From: an uncultured Sulfitobacter sp.
GTDB taxonomy: Bacteria; Pseudomonadota; Alphaproteobacteria; Rhodobacterales; Rhodobacteraceae
NCBI GenBank assembly: GCA_905182645.1
Contig: CAJJCJ010000006.1
Coordinates: 310,001-374,000 of the forward strand
Reading direction: 5' to 3'
DNA length: 64,000 nucleotides
In this document: positions 47,135 through 57,252 of the stretch, piece after piece
How positions within the stretch are numbered: the first letter of the stretch is position 1
Layout: every line of letters starts with the position of its first letter
Made by a program: the position numbers and the translations under genes
The notes under the pieces: model-generated
Database searches by the model: none
Told to the model about the DNA's origin: nothing
The model's input: only the letters and a program-made list of their open reading frames with translations

Positions 47135-47187
47135 GCACCGACCCTCAGCTTTTTCTAGGTATGAATAATAACGCCATCGACGGGCGC

Positions 47188-48306
47188 TTAGACCCGCATT
47201 GGCATCACGACATAGATCGCAGAGGTGTCGTTACCTTCGCGCATCAACGTCGGGTCACCCGAAGAGTTGAACATGAACACAGCATTTTCGCGGTCCACTT
47301 GGCTTGCGATTTCGAGCAGGTATTTGGCGTTAAAACCGATTTCCAAACGCTCGTCGCTATAGGCTACGGACAGCTCTTCTTCGGCAGCACCACTATCGGG
47401 GGCGTTGACGGACAAGATCAATTTGTCTTGGCCCAACGACAGCTTTACGGCGCGGGACCGCTCGGATGATACGGTCGCGACGCGGTCAACTGCCTTAGCG
47501 AATTCCGACGCGTCGACTTCCATTTTACGGGTATTTCCCTGCGGGATCACGCGCGTGTAGTCGGGGAATGTGCCGTCAATCACCTTGGATGTCAGCGTGA
47601 TGTCTGGCGTCGCAAAGCGGATTTTAGTCTCGGATACCGACACTGCGATCTGCATGTCGTCATCATCAAGTAGCTTGCGCATTTCGCCAACAGTTTTGCG
47701 TGGGACAATCACACCGGCCATATCGCCAGCGCCCTGCGGCAAGTCGGCGTCGATACGGGCCAAACGGTGACCATCAGTCGCCACACAGCGCAGCACCTTG
47801 CCACCTTCGCTATCAGCGACATGCATGTAGACGCCGTTCAAGTAATAGCGTGTTTCTTCGGTTGAGATCGCAAATTTTGATTTATCGAACAAGCGGCGCA
47901 AAACAGGCGCAGGCACCGAGAAATTTGATGCGTAATCAGAAGTCGCCATCACGGGAAAATCTTCTTTTGGCAATGTCGCCAAAGAGAAATTTGAACGGCC
48001 TGCCTCGATCGTCAAACGGCCAGTTGCACCGTCTTCGGTCAAAGTCACCAGCGCACCATCAGGCAGCTTGCGGACAATTTCGTTCAAGGTCACGGCAGAT
48101 ACGGTCGTCGCACCGCCACGGGTCACTTGGGCGGATGCGCGATCAACGACTTCGATATCCAGATCGGTTGCACGGAGCTGAACACTATCGCCTTCAGCTT
48201 CGATCAACACGTTGGCCAAAATCGGAATCGTATTACGGCGCTCAACAACGGATTGGGCCTGTGCAACTGCCTTTAACAGGCTCGCGCGTTCAATACTCAG
48301 CTTCAT
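47188..48306 (-). CDS. dnaN: DNA polymerase III sliding clamp (beta subunit)
   Basis: 372-aa processivity clamp with three repeated domains. MKLSIERASLLKAVAQAQSV and ERRNTIPILANVLIEAEGD at the N-terminus, LATLPKEDFPVM in domain 1, and PMRV at the C-terminus (the clamp-ending PMRL-like motif) are typical. It lies between dnaA and recF, the standard order. The 128-nt dnaA-dnaN gap could carry its own promoter. Confidence 0.97.
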   Translation of the reverse strand: MKLSIERASLLKAVAQAQSVVERRNTIPILANVLIEAEGDSVQLRATDLDIEVVDRASAQVTRGGATTVSAVTLNEIVRKLPDGALVTLTEDGATGRLTIEAGRSNFSLATLPKEDFPVMATSDYASNFSVPAPVLRRLFDKSKFAISTEETRYYLNGVYMHVADSEGGKVLRCVATDGHRLARIDADLPQGAGDMAGVIVPRKTVGEMRKLLDDDDMQIAVSVSETKIRFATPDITLTSKVIDGTFPDYTRVIPQGNTRKMEVDASEFAKAVDRVATVSSERSRAVKLSLGQDKLILSVNAPDSGAAEEELSVAYSDERLEIGFNAKYLLEIASQVDRENAVFMFNSSGDPTLMREGNDTSAIYVVMPMRV

Positions 48307-48434
48307 GTCCCATGCTCCGCATATCTGATGTGGGTTTGCCCCTGTAGGAAGGTCAAATTACCGTATTTGCGATCCTTCTCAAGGGCCTTTATCAAACTGT
48401 CGTTGACTGTTGCAGTCAGGTCAAGGCCCAGCGC

Positions 48435-49775
48435 CTATTCTGACAGTGCGCGGCGCAACAATTCAAGATCATCTGCGATCTGACTATCGGTCAGCTTTAG
48501 CTCGGAAATACGCTTCACACCGTGCATAACGGTAGTGTGGTCACGGCCCCCAAAGCGACGGCCAATTTCTGGCAGCGACCGACTGGTCAAGTGTTTGGCT
48601 AGATACATCGCCATCTGACGCGGCCGCGCATAGGTGCGTACCCGCTTTGGCCCAATCATCTCGGACAGGCGAATGTTGTAATGCTCGGACACGCGGCGCT
48701 GAATTTCTTCTACGGTGACCTTGCGATCAGATGCTTTGAGCACGTCCGACAAGCAGTCTTGGGTAAGTTCCAGTGTGATTTCACGGCCAACAAGGGACGC
48801 AAACGCGAACAGACGAGTTAGCGCGCCTTCTAGAACACGGACGTTCGTGGAAATACGGTGCGCCAAAAACTCGATGACGCCAGTCGCGATTTCAAGGTTC
48901 GGATATTGCGCGCGGTAAACGTCAACTTTAGATTGCAGAATGCCCAGACGCAGTTCGTAATCGGTTGGGTGCAGATCGACCACCAAACCACACTGAAGAC
49001 GGGATTTAATTCGCTCTTCGAGATCTTTAATTTCACCTGGTGCACGATCTGCGGAAATGATGATCTGCTTTTGACCATCAATCAGGGCGTTGAAGGTGTG
49101 AAAGAATTCTTCTTGGGTGCTGTCTTTGCCGGCCATAAACTGCACGTCATCAACCATCAGCACATCAACGGATCTAAACATCTGTTTAAAATCCATCATT
49201 TTGCGGTCACGCAATGCAGTGATGAAGCGGTACATAAATTGTTCTGCCGACAGATACAGCACGTTTAGTTCGGGGTTGCGGCGCTGAAGTTCATGGGCAA
49301 TTGCGTGCATAAGGTGCGTTTTGCCAAGGCCAACGCCACCATACAAAAACAGCGGGTTGAACGTAACGGGGCCGCCTTCGGCGACGCGGCGAGCGGCGGC
49401 ATGTGCCAACTCGTTTGGCTTACCGACAACAAAGGTATCAAAGGTAAAGCGCGCATCAATCGGGGCCCCAGAAACCTGATCAACACGTGTGGGCTTAGGA
49501 GTAGCTATAGCGGCATTGGCTGCGGGACGGGCAGCGCCAGAGGTTTTGAAAACCAGACGCTGCACATTCTGGCCCTGACAGGATAGCTGATACATGATCT
49601 GCTCGCCAAAATTCTGCTGCACGTAATTGCCGATAAACGTGGTGGGCACGTTGAACGTCACAACGCCATTGCTGGAATCCGAAAAAGCAAGCGGCGCGAT
49701 CCAATTGGAAAAGTTATTCGCGCCCACGGTTGTCTTCAAAGCGTCCAAGGTCGTCTGCCACACATCGTTCGTCAT
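48435..49775 (-). CDS. dnaA: Chromosomal replication initiator protein DnaA
   Basis: 446-aa AAA+ initiator. Domain I (1-90, NNFSNWIAPLAF), short linker (domain II, 100-120), AAA+ domain with Walker A GGVGLGKTHLMHAI and Walker B VLMVDDVQFMAGK, and DNA-binding domain IV with GGRDHTTVMHGVKRI, the DnaA-box-reading helix. It unwinds the origin. No clear DnaA boxes (TTATCCACA-like) are present upstream to 50370, so the origin itself is probably elsewhere, as in several alphaproteobacteria. Confidence 0.97.
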   Translation of the reverse strand: MTNDVWQTTLDALKTTVGANNFSNWIAPLAFSDSSNGVVTFNVPTTFIGNYVQQNFGEQIMYQLSCQGQNVQRLVFKTSGAARPAANAAIATPKPTRVDQVSGAPIDARFTFDTFVVGKPNELAHAAARRVAEGGPVTFNPLFLYGGVGLGKTHLMHAIAHELQRRNPELNVLYLSAEQFMYRFITALRDRKMMDFKQMFRSVDVLMVDDVQFMAGKDSTQEEFFHTFNALIDGQKQIIISADRAPGEIKDLEERIKSRLQCGLVVDLHPTDYELRLGILQSKVDVYRAQYPNLEIATGVIEFLAHRISTNVRVLEGALTRLFAFASLVGREITLELTQDCLSDVLKASDRKVTVEEIQRRVSEHYNIRLSEMIGPKRVRTYARPRQMAMYLAKHLTSRSLPEIGRRFGGRDHTTVMHGVKRISELKLTDSQIADDLELLRRALSE

Positions 49776-50370
49776 AAGTGTCCCGTTTCAATTTATCTAA
49801 GCCTCAATGACCACCCTAATGCGGCCACGGTTCAAATTTCTTCCAGACACAAAACGACCGATCACCCAAAGTCCCCTTTTGGGTGTGATTGCCTTGCGTA
49901 GCTCGCCAGAGCGTCAGACAGACCTGATCATGCAGTGAGCATGAGCCATGCCGCCGTCGGCAGTTTTTGGACTTCAGAACAACCAACAACACGGCGTCCA
50001 AATTGACGCAGCATCAGCAGACGCAAAGTGTTTGGTCATATGACAGTTGCCCGTCACGCGCCCATTCCCTTCGCATGAATGAACGACCAACGATGAAGCT
50101 AAGACCTTTGCTTCAATCATGTGCCGATTTCACTCATGTCCCCCCCGGAACGATGTGAATCGCATCTATAAGTTAGCAAGGGGAACGGGCGCGTTTCAAC
50201 AGAATAACGCACTTGACTCGGGTCAGGATCAAAAAGAATCTATGACCCCTTTGAAAAGGCTTAGAAAGTCGCGGATGCGCAGAAAAAACCCTGCACAAAA
50301 CGAAAAGACGCACCCACCGGGGCGCGCCTTTCATGTTGTGTCGTCAGGCAGGTGATGCCCAAGATGTAGT
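49776..50370. other. Intergenic region between rpsT and dnaA, with a leader hairpin
   Basis: About 595 nt without a gene. It holds a perfect 8-bp stem CACCCAAA/TTTGGGTG (49863-49870 with 49878-49885), 88-110 nt upstream of the dnaA start, and the rpsT terminator (50303-50328). I found no convincing DnaA-box cluster or AT-rich unwinding element. The dnaA promoter must lie here. Short ORFs in the region have no ribosome sites or similarity. Confidence 0.5.
50303..50328 (-). terminator. Rho-independent terminator of rpsT
   Basis: A 9-bp stem (50307-50315 with 50320-50328, two G-U pairs, loop ACCG) is followed on the minus strand by TTTT (50303-50306) and a second TTTT. It lies 43 nt after the rpsT stop and insulates rpsT from dnaA. 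Confidence 0.7.
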
Positions 50371-50634
50371 TTAGCCCAGTGCTTTTACACGTGAAGACAG
50401 ACGCGACATTTTACGTGATGCAGTGTTTTTATGCACCACACCTTTTGTCACGCCGCGCATCAGTTCTGGCTGAGCAGCCTTCAGTGCAGCAACGGATGCG
50501 TCTTTGTCGCCAGAAGCAATTGCTTCTTCAACTGCACGCAGGTGCGTACGAATCCGCGAACGGCGCATTTTGTTGACTTGAAAGCGTGCCTCGTTCTGGC
50601 GTGCGCGTTTTTTAGCTTGTGGAGTATTTGCCAT
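50371..50634 (-). CDS. rpsT: 30S ribosomal protein S20
   Basis: 87 aa, basic, full length. [33 protein letters not shown] helix ([19 protein letters not shown]) and [20 protein letters not shown] are characteristic of S20, which binds 16S rRNA at the base of the 30S subunit. AGGGA precedes the ATG. Placed between ech and dnaA, a conserved order in Rhodobacterales. A terminator follows. Confidence 0.97.
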   Translation of the reverse strand: MANTPQAKKRARQNEARFQVNKMRRSRIRTHLRAVEEAIASGDKDASVAALKAAQPELMRGVTKGVVHKNTASRKMSRLSSRVKALG

Positions 50635-50779
50635 GGTGTCGATTCCCTTAGGTTCGGGTCAATAAAAATTATCTGCGCAATTGGCCCGACCGGGTTTTTG
50701 GAACCGGTGATTCTGGTCTAGCGGACCGCACGCGCATATCTGATGCGTCTTTAGTGCAATCAAAGCACAAAGAAAACCA

Positions 50780-51556
50780 TTATTTATCGCGAAACTGCGC
50801 CTCGCGCTTTTCTGCAAAGGCGGCCATGCCCTCTTTTTGGTCTTCGGTCGCAAATAGCGACTGGAACAGGCGGCGTTCATAGTTCACGCCTTCGGCCAAT
50901 GTTGTCTCAAACGCACGGTTCACCGCGTCTTTGACGGCAATCGTTGCGATCAGCGATTTCTCTGCAATTTTTTCAGCAACTTTGTGCACCTCTGGCAGCA
51001 GCTTGCTTGCAAGGATAACACGGCTAACGAGACCCGAACGCTCCGCCTCTGCGGCGTCCATGAAGCGGCCAGTCAAATTCATATCCATTGCCTTGGATTT
51101 ACCGACATAGCGGGCAAGCCGCTGTGTGCCGCCGATCCCTGCGATGACGCCAAGGTTAATCTCGGGTTGGCCAAATTTGGCGGTATCGGACGCAATGATA
51201 AAATCGCACATCATCGCCAACTCGCAGCCTCCGCCCAGCGCATAACCAGACACGGCAGCGATGATCGGTTTGCGGGTGTTGTTGAAACGGGTTGTCTCGG
51301 GCGCAAAATAATTCTTGGTATACATGTCCACGAACGACTGTCCGGACATTTCAGTGATGTCGGCGCCGGCGGCAAATGCCTTTTCCGATCCAGTGATCAC
51401 GACGCAGCGCACCTTGTCGTTTGCGTCCGCGTCTTCCAGTGCTTGGCACAATTCAGACATCAGTTTGGCATTCAGCGCATTAAGCGCGTCCGGCCGGTTT
51501 AATGTGATCGTTGCCACATAATCGGTGGTGTCTACGATGATTGTCTCAAAGGCCAT
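50780..51556 (-). CDS. Enoyl-CoA hydratase
   Basis: 258-aa crotonase-family enzyme. Oxyanion-hole strands [11 protein letters not shown] and [18 protein letters not shown], with the two catalytic Glu positions in GGGCELAMM and [20 protein letters not shown]. It hydrates trans-2-enoyl-CoA in beta-oxidation or the crotonyl-CoA route. Sits between mutM and rpsT as in related genomes. Specific chain length unknown. Confidence 0.94.
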   Translation of the reverse strand: MAFETIIVDTTDYVATITLNRPDALNALNAKLMSELCQALEDADANDKVRCVVITGSEKAFAAGADITEMSGQSFVDMYTKNYFAPETTRFNNTRKPIIAAVSGYALGGGCELAMMCDFIIASDTAKFGQPEINLGVIAGIGGTQRLARYVGKSKAMDMNLTGRFMDAAEAERSGLVSRVILASKLLPEVHKVAEKIAEKSLIATIAVKDAVNRAFETTLAEGVNYERRLFQSLFATEDQKEGMAAFAEKREAQFRDK

Positions 51557-51618
51557 GTCATGTCCAAAGTTGCTGCTATCAGATTTAAGTGATGAAACAA
51601 CTCAGATGCCGGATCAAG

Positions 51619-52470
51619 CTATCTTTGGCATTGCGGACAAAAGAATGACGACCGCCCAGACTGGACGATTCGGTCAATTGTCCTTTGGCATCCGTCAGTT
51701 GGGCACGGATTTCCCACTTGATCATACACCGCAAAATTATGCTGGAAATATCCCAGTTCACCGTCCGTTTGCCGATAATCGCGCAAAGATGACCCTCCTG
51801 CGGCGATTGCTTCGTTCAAAACTTCGCGGATTAACGGGACCAAAGACCGAATGCGTTTCGCGCTAATTTCACCAGCCTTACGCCCAGGATGGATGCCCGC
51901 ACGATATAGCACCTCGCAAACATAGATATTGCCAAGACCCGACACGATCCGCTGATCCAGCAGTGCTGATTTGATCGGCGTATTGCGCCCTTTTAGACGC
52001 GCGACCAAGTAATCTTCGTCAAATGAATTCCCAAGCGGCTCTGGCCCCAAATCGCGAATGAGCCAGAAATCAGCCTCCGTTCCGGTCGCCATAAGGTCCA
52101 TCGCGCCAAACCTGCGGGAATCATTGAACGTAATCCGTGCATCATTCGCCATATGGAATACCACATGGTCATGTTTGGCCGCTGCAGGATGCGGATGATG
52201 GAAATCACCAACGGTATGCCCCGAAATCGTCATACGGCCAGACATGCCGAGATGGATCAGCAACGTCTCGCCGCTATCTAGATCGGCGAGAATATATTTG
52301 GAACGACGGCGCAGACGCAGAACCGTTTTACCAGTCAACCGATCCGCCATGCGTTCGGGGAATGGCCAGCGTAAATCAGGGCGGTTTACGTCGGCTTGGG
52401 TGATCTGTACGCCTTCCACCACAGGTGCCAACCCGCGACGAACCGTCTCGACCTCTGGTAATTCGGGCAT
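51619..52470 (-). CDS. mutM: Formamidopyrimidine-DNA glycosylase
   Basis: 283-aa base-excision enzyme removing 8-oxoguanine. N-terminal [14 protein letters not shown] (Pro2 nucleophile, Glu3), Lys in the LGMSGR segment, and a C-terminal zinc finger with CPTDGC and FFCPQCQR. Divergent from ubiE across 83 nt. Full length and intact. Confidence 0.97.
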   Translation of the reverse strand: MPELPEVETVRRGLAPVVEGVQITQADVNRPDLRWPFPERMADRLTGKTVLRLRRRSKYILADLDSGETLLIHLGMSGRMTISGHTVGDFHHPHPAAAKHDHVVFHMANDARITFNDSRRFGAMDLMATGTEADFWLIRDLGPEPLGNSFDEDYLVARLKGRNTPIKSALLDQRIVSGLGNIYVCEVLYRAGIHPGRKAGEISAKRIRSLVPLIREVLNEAIAAGGSSLRDYRQTDGELGYFQHNFAVYDQVGNPCPTDGCQRTIDRIVQSGRSSFFCPQCQR

Positions 52471-52553
52471 GGGACACTTTCTATAAAGGTGTAGGCGCGA
52501 TATAGCGCATTTGAGCCCGATGTTAGGGTCACCGCAAAGGACGACAAGCCCCT

Positions 52554-53297
52554 ATGACCGAAAACACCACACACTTTGGTTTTGAAACCGTCCGTGAAGA
52601 CGAAAAAGCAGGGCGCGTGCAAGGCGTGTTCTCTTCTGTTGCCAGCAAATACGACATCATGAACGACGTGATGTCCGTTGGGATTCACCGCATCTGGAAA
52701 GAAGCGATGATGGATTGGCTTGCACCGCGTGCAGGGCAAAAGCTGTTGGATGTGGCTGGCGGGACGGGCGATATTTCGTTTAAATTCTTGGGCCGTGCTG
52801 GATCTGGTCACGCGACGGTCTGCGACATTACCGAATCCATGCTGATTGCAGGAAAAACCCGCGCAGAGGCCGCGACGATGTCTGACAGCCTTGATTGGGT
52901 GGTTGGCGACGCAATGGCGCTGCCATTCGCGGACAACACGTTTGACGTCTACACGATCAGCTTTGGCATCCGAAACGTGACCCGCCCACAAGAGGCCCTG
53001 AACGAAGCATTCCGTGTTCTGCGCCCAGGTGGCCGTTTGATGGTTTTGGAATTCAGCCAGCTACCAAGCCCGATGATGCAGGCCGCTTATGACGCCTATT
53101 CGTTCAACGTGATCCCGCGAATGGGGCAATTGATCGCGAATGATCGGGACAGTTACCAATACTTGGTCGAATCGATCCGCAAGTTTCCAGATCAGGAAAC
53201 GTTCCTTGAGATGGTGAAAATCGCAGGGTTTGAAAACGCGAAATACCGCAACCTGTCGCTGGGTATCGCGGCGCTTCATTCCGGTTGGAAATTATAA
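52554..53297 (+). CDS. ubiE: Ubiquinone/menaquinone C-methyltransferase UbiE
   Basis: 247-aa SAM methyltransferase that C-methylates 2-polyprenyl-6-methoxybenzoquinol. Motifs: [27 protein letters not shown], the SAM-binding [13 protein letters not shown], and [20 protein letters not shown]. The ubiB gene begins 1 nt after its stop, so they are one transcription unit. Confidence 0.96.
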   Translation: MTENTTHFGFETVREDEKAGRVQGVFSSVASKYDIMNDVMSVGIHRIWKEAMMDWLAPRAGQKLLDVAGGTGDISFKFLGRAGSGHATVCDITESMLIAGKTRAEAATMSDSLDWVVGDAMALPFADNTFDVYTISFGIRNVTRPQEALNEAFRVLRPGGRLMVLEFSQLPSPMMQAAYDAYSFNVIPRMGQLIANDRDSYQYLVESIRKFPDQETFLEMVKIAGFENAKYRNLSLGIAALHSGWKL

Positions 53298-53298
53298 C

Positions 53299-54828
53299 AT
53301 GCGCGGTCCACACAACATTATCCGGCTGATCCGAACTGGCGCAACGTTGGAACGGACCGGCGCAATGGGCATCATACTTGATGCGCTCGAGGTTGGGCCG
53401 TTATTGCGCATCGTCGTCCGCACGGTCGTGTGGCCGTTTCAATGGCTGGGGTACAAAGGCGACCCAACAATGCCGCCTGCCCCGCGCGCACTGACCGCCC
53501 TTGGGCCCGCCTACATCAAATTCGGGCAGGTATTGTCGACCCGCCCTGATGTGGTCGGCGATGAACTCGCCGTGCAAATGCGCGTGCTGCAAGACAAGCT
53601 GCCGCCGTTTTCAATGGAAGAATCGCGCGCCGAAATCTTGCGCGAATTGGGCCAGCCTGTTGAGACGCTTTTTAGCAGCTTTTCTGAGCCAGTCGCCGCG
53701 GCATCATTGGCGCAAGTACACAAGGCACACCTTGCCGACACAGGTGAAGCGGTGGCCGTAAAAATCTTGCGTCCTGGAATTGAACGCGCATTCCAGCGCG
53801 ACATTGACGCGTTCTATTTTGCGGCACGTACGATTGAATTGCTGTCACCATCGTCACGCCGCTTGCGTCCGATGGATGTGATCACCCATTTTGAAGGTGT
53901 GGTCATGGGCGAATTGGATTTGCGACTCGAAAGCTCCGCTGCGTCCGAATTTGCCGCCAATACACACGACGACGCAGGGTTTGATGTCCCTAAAATAAAA
54001 TGGCACCTATCTGGTCGCCGCGTCATGACACTCGATTGGGTCGAAGGCACAAATATTGGTGATAACGCGGCGCTGGATGCAGCTGGTCATGATCGACGGG
54101 CGCTTGCCGCGCGTGTTTTGCAGCTATTTTTGAACCATGCGCTACGCGACGGATTTTTCCACGGCGACATGCACCAAGGCAACCTCAAGGTCACCGCAAA
54201 TGGTGATATCGTTGCCTACGATTTTGGGATCATGGGGCAGATCGACGAATACACTCGCCGGGTTTATGCCGAGATCTTGTTTGGATTTATTCGCAAAGAT
54301 TACGCGCGTGTCGCACAAGTTCATTTTGAAGCAGGCTATGTACCCGCGCACATGGACGTTGACGCCTTCGCCCGTGCATTGCGTGCCGTTGGTGAGCCCA
54401 TTTTCGGAATGGACGCAAGCCGCATTTCGATGGCCCGCCTGCTGTCATACCTGTTCGAAGTTACCCAGCGGTTTGGCATGGAAACGCGGACCGAGCTGAT
54501 CTTGCTGCAAAGAACGATGGTCGTCGTAGAAGGCGTTGCGCGCTCGCTTGATCCGAATATGAACCTTTGGCACGATGCGCGCCCTGTTGTTGAAAACTAC
54601 ATCAAAGAATCGATCGGCCCAAGGGCGTTGGTAAAAGACTTGGCTGCAACGATCCGCGTTTTGGCCAAATTTGGCCCGCTTCTTCCAAAGCTCGCCGAGG
54701 ATGCCCTGATACGGCAGAACAACCCTGTTGCCGTTCAAAGACCCCAACGCCGCCGTGCGCGGCTGGCATGGATGACATTGGGCGCCGTATTAACCGGAGC
54801 AGCCATTCTTTTGATCCAAGCGCTTTAG
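53299..54828 (+). CDS. ubiB: Ubiquinone biosynthesis kinase-like protein UbiB
   Basis: 509 aa, ABC1/ADCK family. The family KxGQ motif is in YIKFGQVLSTRPD, the Ala-rich loop in PVAAASLAQVHKAH, kinase-like Lys in VAVKILRPGIE, and metal-site DMHQGN and VAYDFGIMG. Two C-terminal hydrophobic segments (MTLGAVLTGAAILLIQAL) anchor it in the membrane. It supports ubiquinone synthesis, probably by lipid handling. ATG is 1 nt after the ubiE stop. Its stop overlaps the flgD remnant, which is convergent. Confidence 0.95.
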   Translation: MRGPHNIIRLIRTGATLERTGAMGIILDALEVGPLLRIVVRTVVWPFQWLGYKGDPTMPPAPRALTALGPAYIKFGQVLSTRPDVVGDELAVQMRVLQDKLPPFSMEESRAEILRELGQPVETLFSSFSEPVAAASLAQVHKAHLADTGEAVAVKILRPGIERAFQRDIDAFYFAARTIELLSPSSRRLRPMDVITHFEGVVMGELDLRLESSAASEFAANTHDDAGFDVPKIKWHLSGRRVMTLDWVEGTNIGDNAALDAAGHDRRALAARVLQLFLNHALRDGFFHGDMHQGNLKVTANGDIVAYDFGIMGQIDEYTRRVYAEILFGFIRKDYARVAQVHFEAGYVPAHMDVDAFARALRAVGEPIFGMDASRISMARLLSYLFEVTQRFGMETRTELILLQRTMVVVEGVARSLDPNMNLWHDARPVVENYIKESIGPRALVKDLAATIRVLAKFGPLLPKLAEDALIRQNNPVAVQRPQRRRARLAWMTLGAVLTGAAILLIQAL

Positions 54829-55487
54829 AGTGTGGGGTCACGCAAGGCGCTGACCTGACTGCTCGCGATTGCTGCTCCGCCTTGAAGTATGAGAACGATT
54901 TCGCCACCCTGCGATCGTACCTCAGTGACTGTGCTGTATACCTCAACAGCATCTTGGGCCAATATATCGTCTCCGGAATAGCTGACAACTTCAAATGAAT
55001 AGAGCCCCAGTTCGCGCGAATTTCCCTGCGCGTCGAGCCCAGACCACTCTAACGGTTCGGCGCCAATGGGGATATCGAACCTTTCGACTTCGTCGCCAGC
55101 TTCGTTTTTCACGATGATCTCTGCCCGTTATGCAATTGTGACCGGGTTTGGCGCCAAAGTAATTGCACCTCCATCAAAATATGCCGCGGTGGGTGCGCGG
55201 GCCTCTTTGCCAACCCAAGCCGCCATCTGAGCCATGCCACCGGACACCAATTGCGTGGCCAAACTGCGAAGCAGATCGTTGGTTTGCACCTGCTGCTCAA
55301 CACCCGAAAAAGTCGCCAGCTGAACCGCATAATCGGACGAATCAACGGGGTTTAGCGGATCCTGATTTTCCATTTGCACAGTTAACATCCGCAAAAAGGT
55401 TTCAAAATCCGAACTGATCTCTCTGGAATCGGTGGCTTGCGTTGCTAATCCTGGCCCGCTCAACGTATTTGCTTGGGTAACTTTCAT
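54825..55487 (-). pseudogene. flgD: Flagellar hook assembly protein FlgD, interrupted by an in-frame stop
   Basis: The 221-codon frame is intact apart from one TAA at 55128-55130. Before it: SDFETFLRMLTVQMENQDPL and DYAVQLATFSGVEQQ, the conserved FlgD N-terminus. After it, in the same frame: EIIVKNEAGDEVERFDIP, VYSTVTEVRSQGGEIVLIL, ending SSQVSALRDP, the FlgD C-terminus. The stop most simply arose from CAA (Gln) by one C-to-T change. FlgD caps the growing hook. AGGAG before the ATG is intact. The product would be a 119-aa truncated protein. Read-through cannot be excluded. Confidence 0.85.
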
Positions 55488-55496
55488 GATATCTCC

Positions 55497-56855
55497 TTAA
55501 AGACGTAAACTTAGGCCGCTTTGGGCCGCGGTTGCAGCCCATGGCGCATCCGCATGCAGCATCTCTTGCTCGATGATCCGCTCTGGGGTGGTTTGGCTTT
55601 CATGGCCACCACCACCACGCCCATAAAAACTAAAGCCAACGCTTTCGTACCCAAGCTCTCTCATTTCTTGCGCAAGCATATCGATATGTCGCCACATCAG
55701 GTCTTGGGTTTCTGCACGCTCGGTCGTGATCATGACGGCCATAATTCCGTCCTGCGTAGTGATAGCCAATCTAACGCGCCCAAGTTCCTCTGGGTTCAAA
55801 ACCAGCGACGTGACTCCGTCTTGCGTTTTGTGCACCGCGACAGCCAACTGCTGTGCGGTAGCGGGCGTGAACGTCGGATTCGGCTTGCGTACATCCGGCG
55901 GATGCGTTGTGATCAATGGGCCTGTCTTTGACGTATCCAATGACGACAAGGAAAACGCGCTTTCGACAGAACCGTCATCCACAATCATCAACTTGATTGC
56001 AACAATTGGAACAACCGGATTGGCGGGCGCTGACGGAGGGTTTGCGCCATTCACCGCAGGGAGGTTCCTTTGATCTTCACGAATACTTGGTTCAGCCGTC
56101 CTCGGCCCAAGAGGCATCGCTTCCATCGCAGCGTGTGGCTTTTGATCAGGGCCAAAACGAACACTCGGAACAACCCTATCACTTTTGGGCAACGGAATTT
56201 GCGCTGTGGCCAGTAGTGGCTCAATTTTCTTTGCCGGGTCAAATAACATGCCGAGCCCTCACAATGCGGCTGCTGGCAAAACCTGGCTAGACTTGTCGGC
56301 ATTCGGGACGGTTGAACCGCCCTCCTCAGCAGTGGCGCTTGCTGATGATGCAGCTGGTTGAATAAATTGCCTTGCCGCAGTCCAGATCGGTTCGGTCGGT
56401 CGTTTTTTCATCTCAAGAATCGAGTTACCGGCGGTCGCCTGAGGCGCTGGCACGCCGTCCTCAGAAGGCAGTACTGCAATTTTTGTTGGCAATTCGATGC
56501 CAAAATCACGCAGCAAAGTCGTCATGTCCGTGCTCGACGCGCGCTTATACACTACCGCATTCTGACTCTCAATTTGTTGGTTTTCGGACAGAAAATCGGT
56601 TTCCATCACCTCATCTGACAGCAAGGTTTCCTCATTCGATAAGTCTGGAAGCATCTCTTTTTCATCCAAATCACCCCCGTCAGAATCCTCTTGTTCTTGC
56701 GCCAATTTCTTGACGTCAGGTGTTGGCGCAGTCAATTTTTCACCTGTCAAAAGGTTCTTTAGAACCTGCGCAAACTCGCCTACTGGACGAGCCTCAACAG
56801 GCGTTCCGAGATCAGAAGCGGTGGGTGCGGTCTGTGTCGTTGGGGTAATATACAT
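55497..56855 (-). pseudogene. fliK: Flagellar hook-length control protein FliK, interrupted by an in-frame stop
   Basis: One continuous frame of 453 codons broken by TGA at 56259-56261 after LPAAAL. The first 198 residues are low-complexity and acidic as usual for FliK N-termini; after the stop the frame resumes (GLGMLFDPAKKIEP) and carries the conserved Flg_hook domain TSLVLNPEELGRVRLAITT and RHIDMLAQEMRELGYESVGF. It sets hook length and switches export to filament proteins. Alternative: two separate genes; but both parts are in one frame with only three codons between stop and next ATG. CGGAG precedes the first ATG. Confidence 0.75.
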
Positions 56856-56961
56856 GCAGGCTCCGGCAATTTTCCTTTCCGCATTCTTAACCGAATATCC
56901 TTACCGATTTATTTACCACGTGGGGCCATTGTCGAAAAAAATCGCAACACAGATTCGCATA

Positions 56962-57252
56962 ATGACAATAGTTCCAGCTCTCCCACCTCCACATTTAAAT
57001 GTGGTGCAAAAAGTTAATTCTGTTGATTCAAAAATGCGCGAAGCAGCAGAGAATCTGGAGGCAACTTTTTTGTCCGAGATGCTGAAATCAGCGGGTCTAG
57101 GCGCATCACGTTCCACATTTGGCGGCGGAATTGGCGAGGGTCAATTCTCATCTTTCCTCCGAGAAGCACAGGCAAAAGATTTGGTAAAGGCTAGCGGAAT
57201 TGGGCTCGCCGAGGCTTTGTTTGAAGCGATGAAGGCAGATATTAATGGTTGA
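56962..57252 (+). CDS. flgJ: Rod-binding protein (FlgJ N-terminal-like)
   Basis: 96 aa with the FlgJ rod-binding domain: MREAAENLEATFLSEMLKSA followed by GGGIGEGQFSSFLREAQAKD and LAEALFEAM. It lacks the muramidase domain, as do most alphaproteobacterial FlgJ proteins. It helps assemble the flagellar rod. Start is uncertain: no good ribosome site near ATG 56962. Divergent from the fliK remnant and overlapping the flgN-like gene by 8 nt. No internal stop is seen, but its partner genes are broken. Confidence 0.8.
   Translation: MTIVPALPPPHLNVVQKVNSVDSKMREAAENLEATFLSEMLKSAGLGASRSTFGGGIGEGQFSSFLREAQAKDLVKASGIGLAEALFEAMKADING

Noticed and set aside
47147..47170. Possible third copy of the GCTTTTTC intergenic repeat near the recF start
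   Set aside because: Only AGCTTTTTC and TGAATA match; too short and in a different context.
48360..48434. GGGCCTT/AAGGCCC long-range pairing between dnaN and dnaA
   Set aside because: Loop is about 40 nt and no U-tract follows; cannot be called a terminator with confidence.
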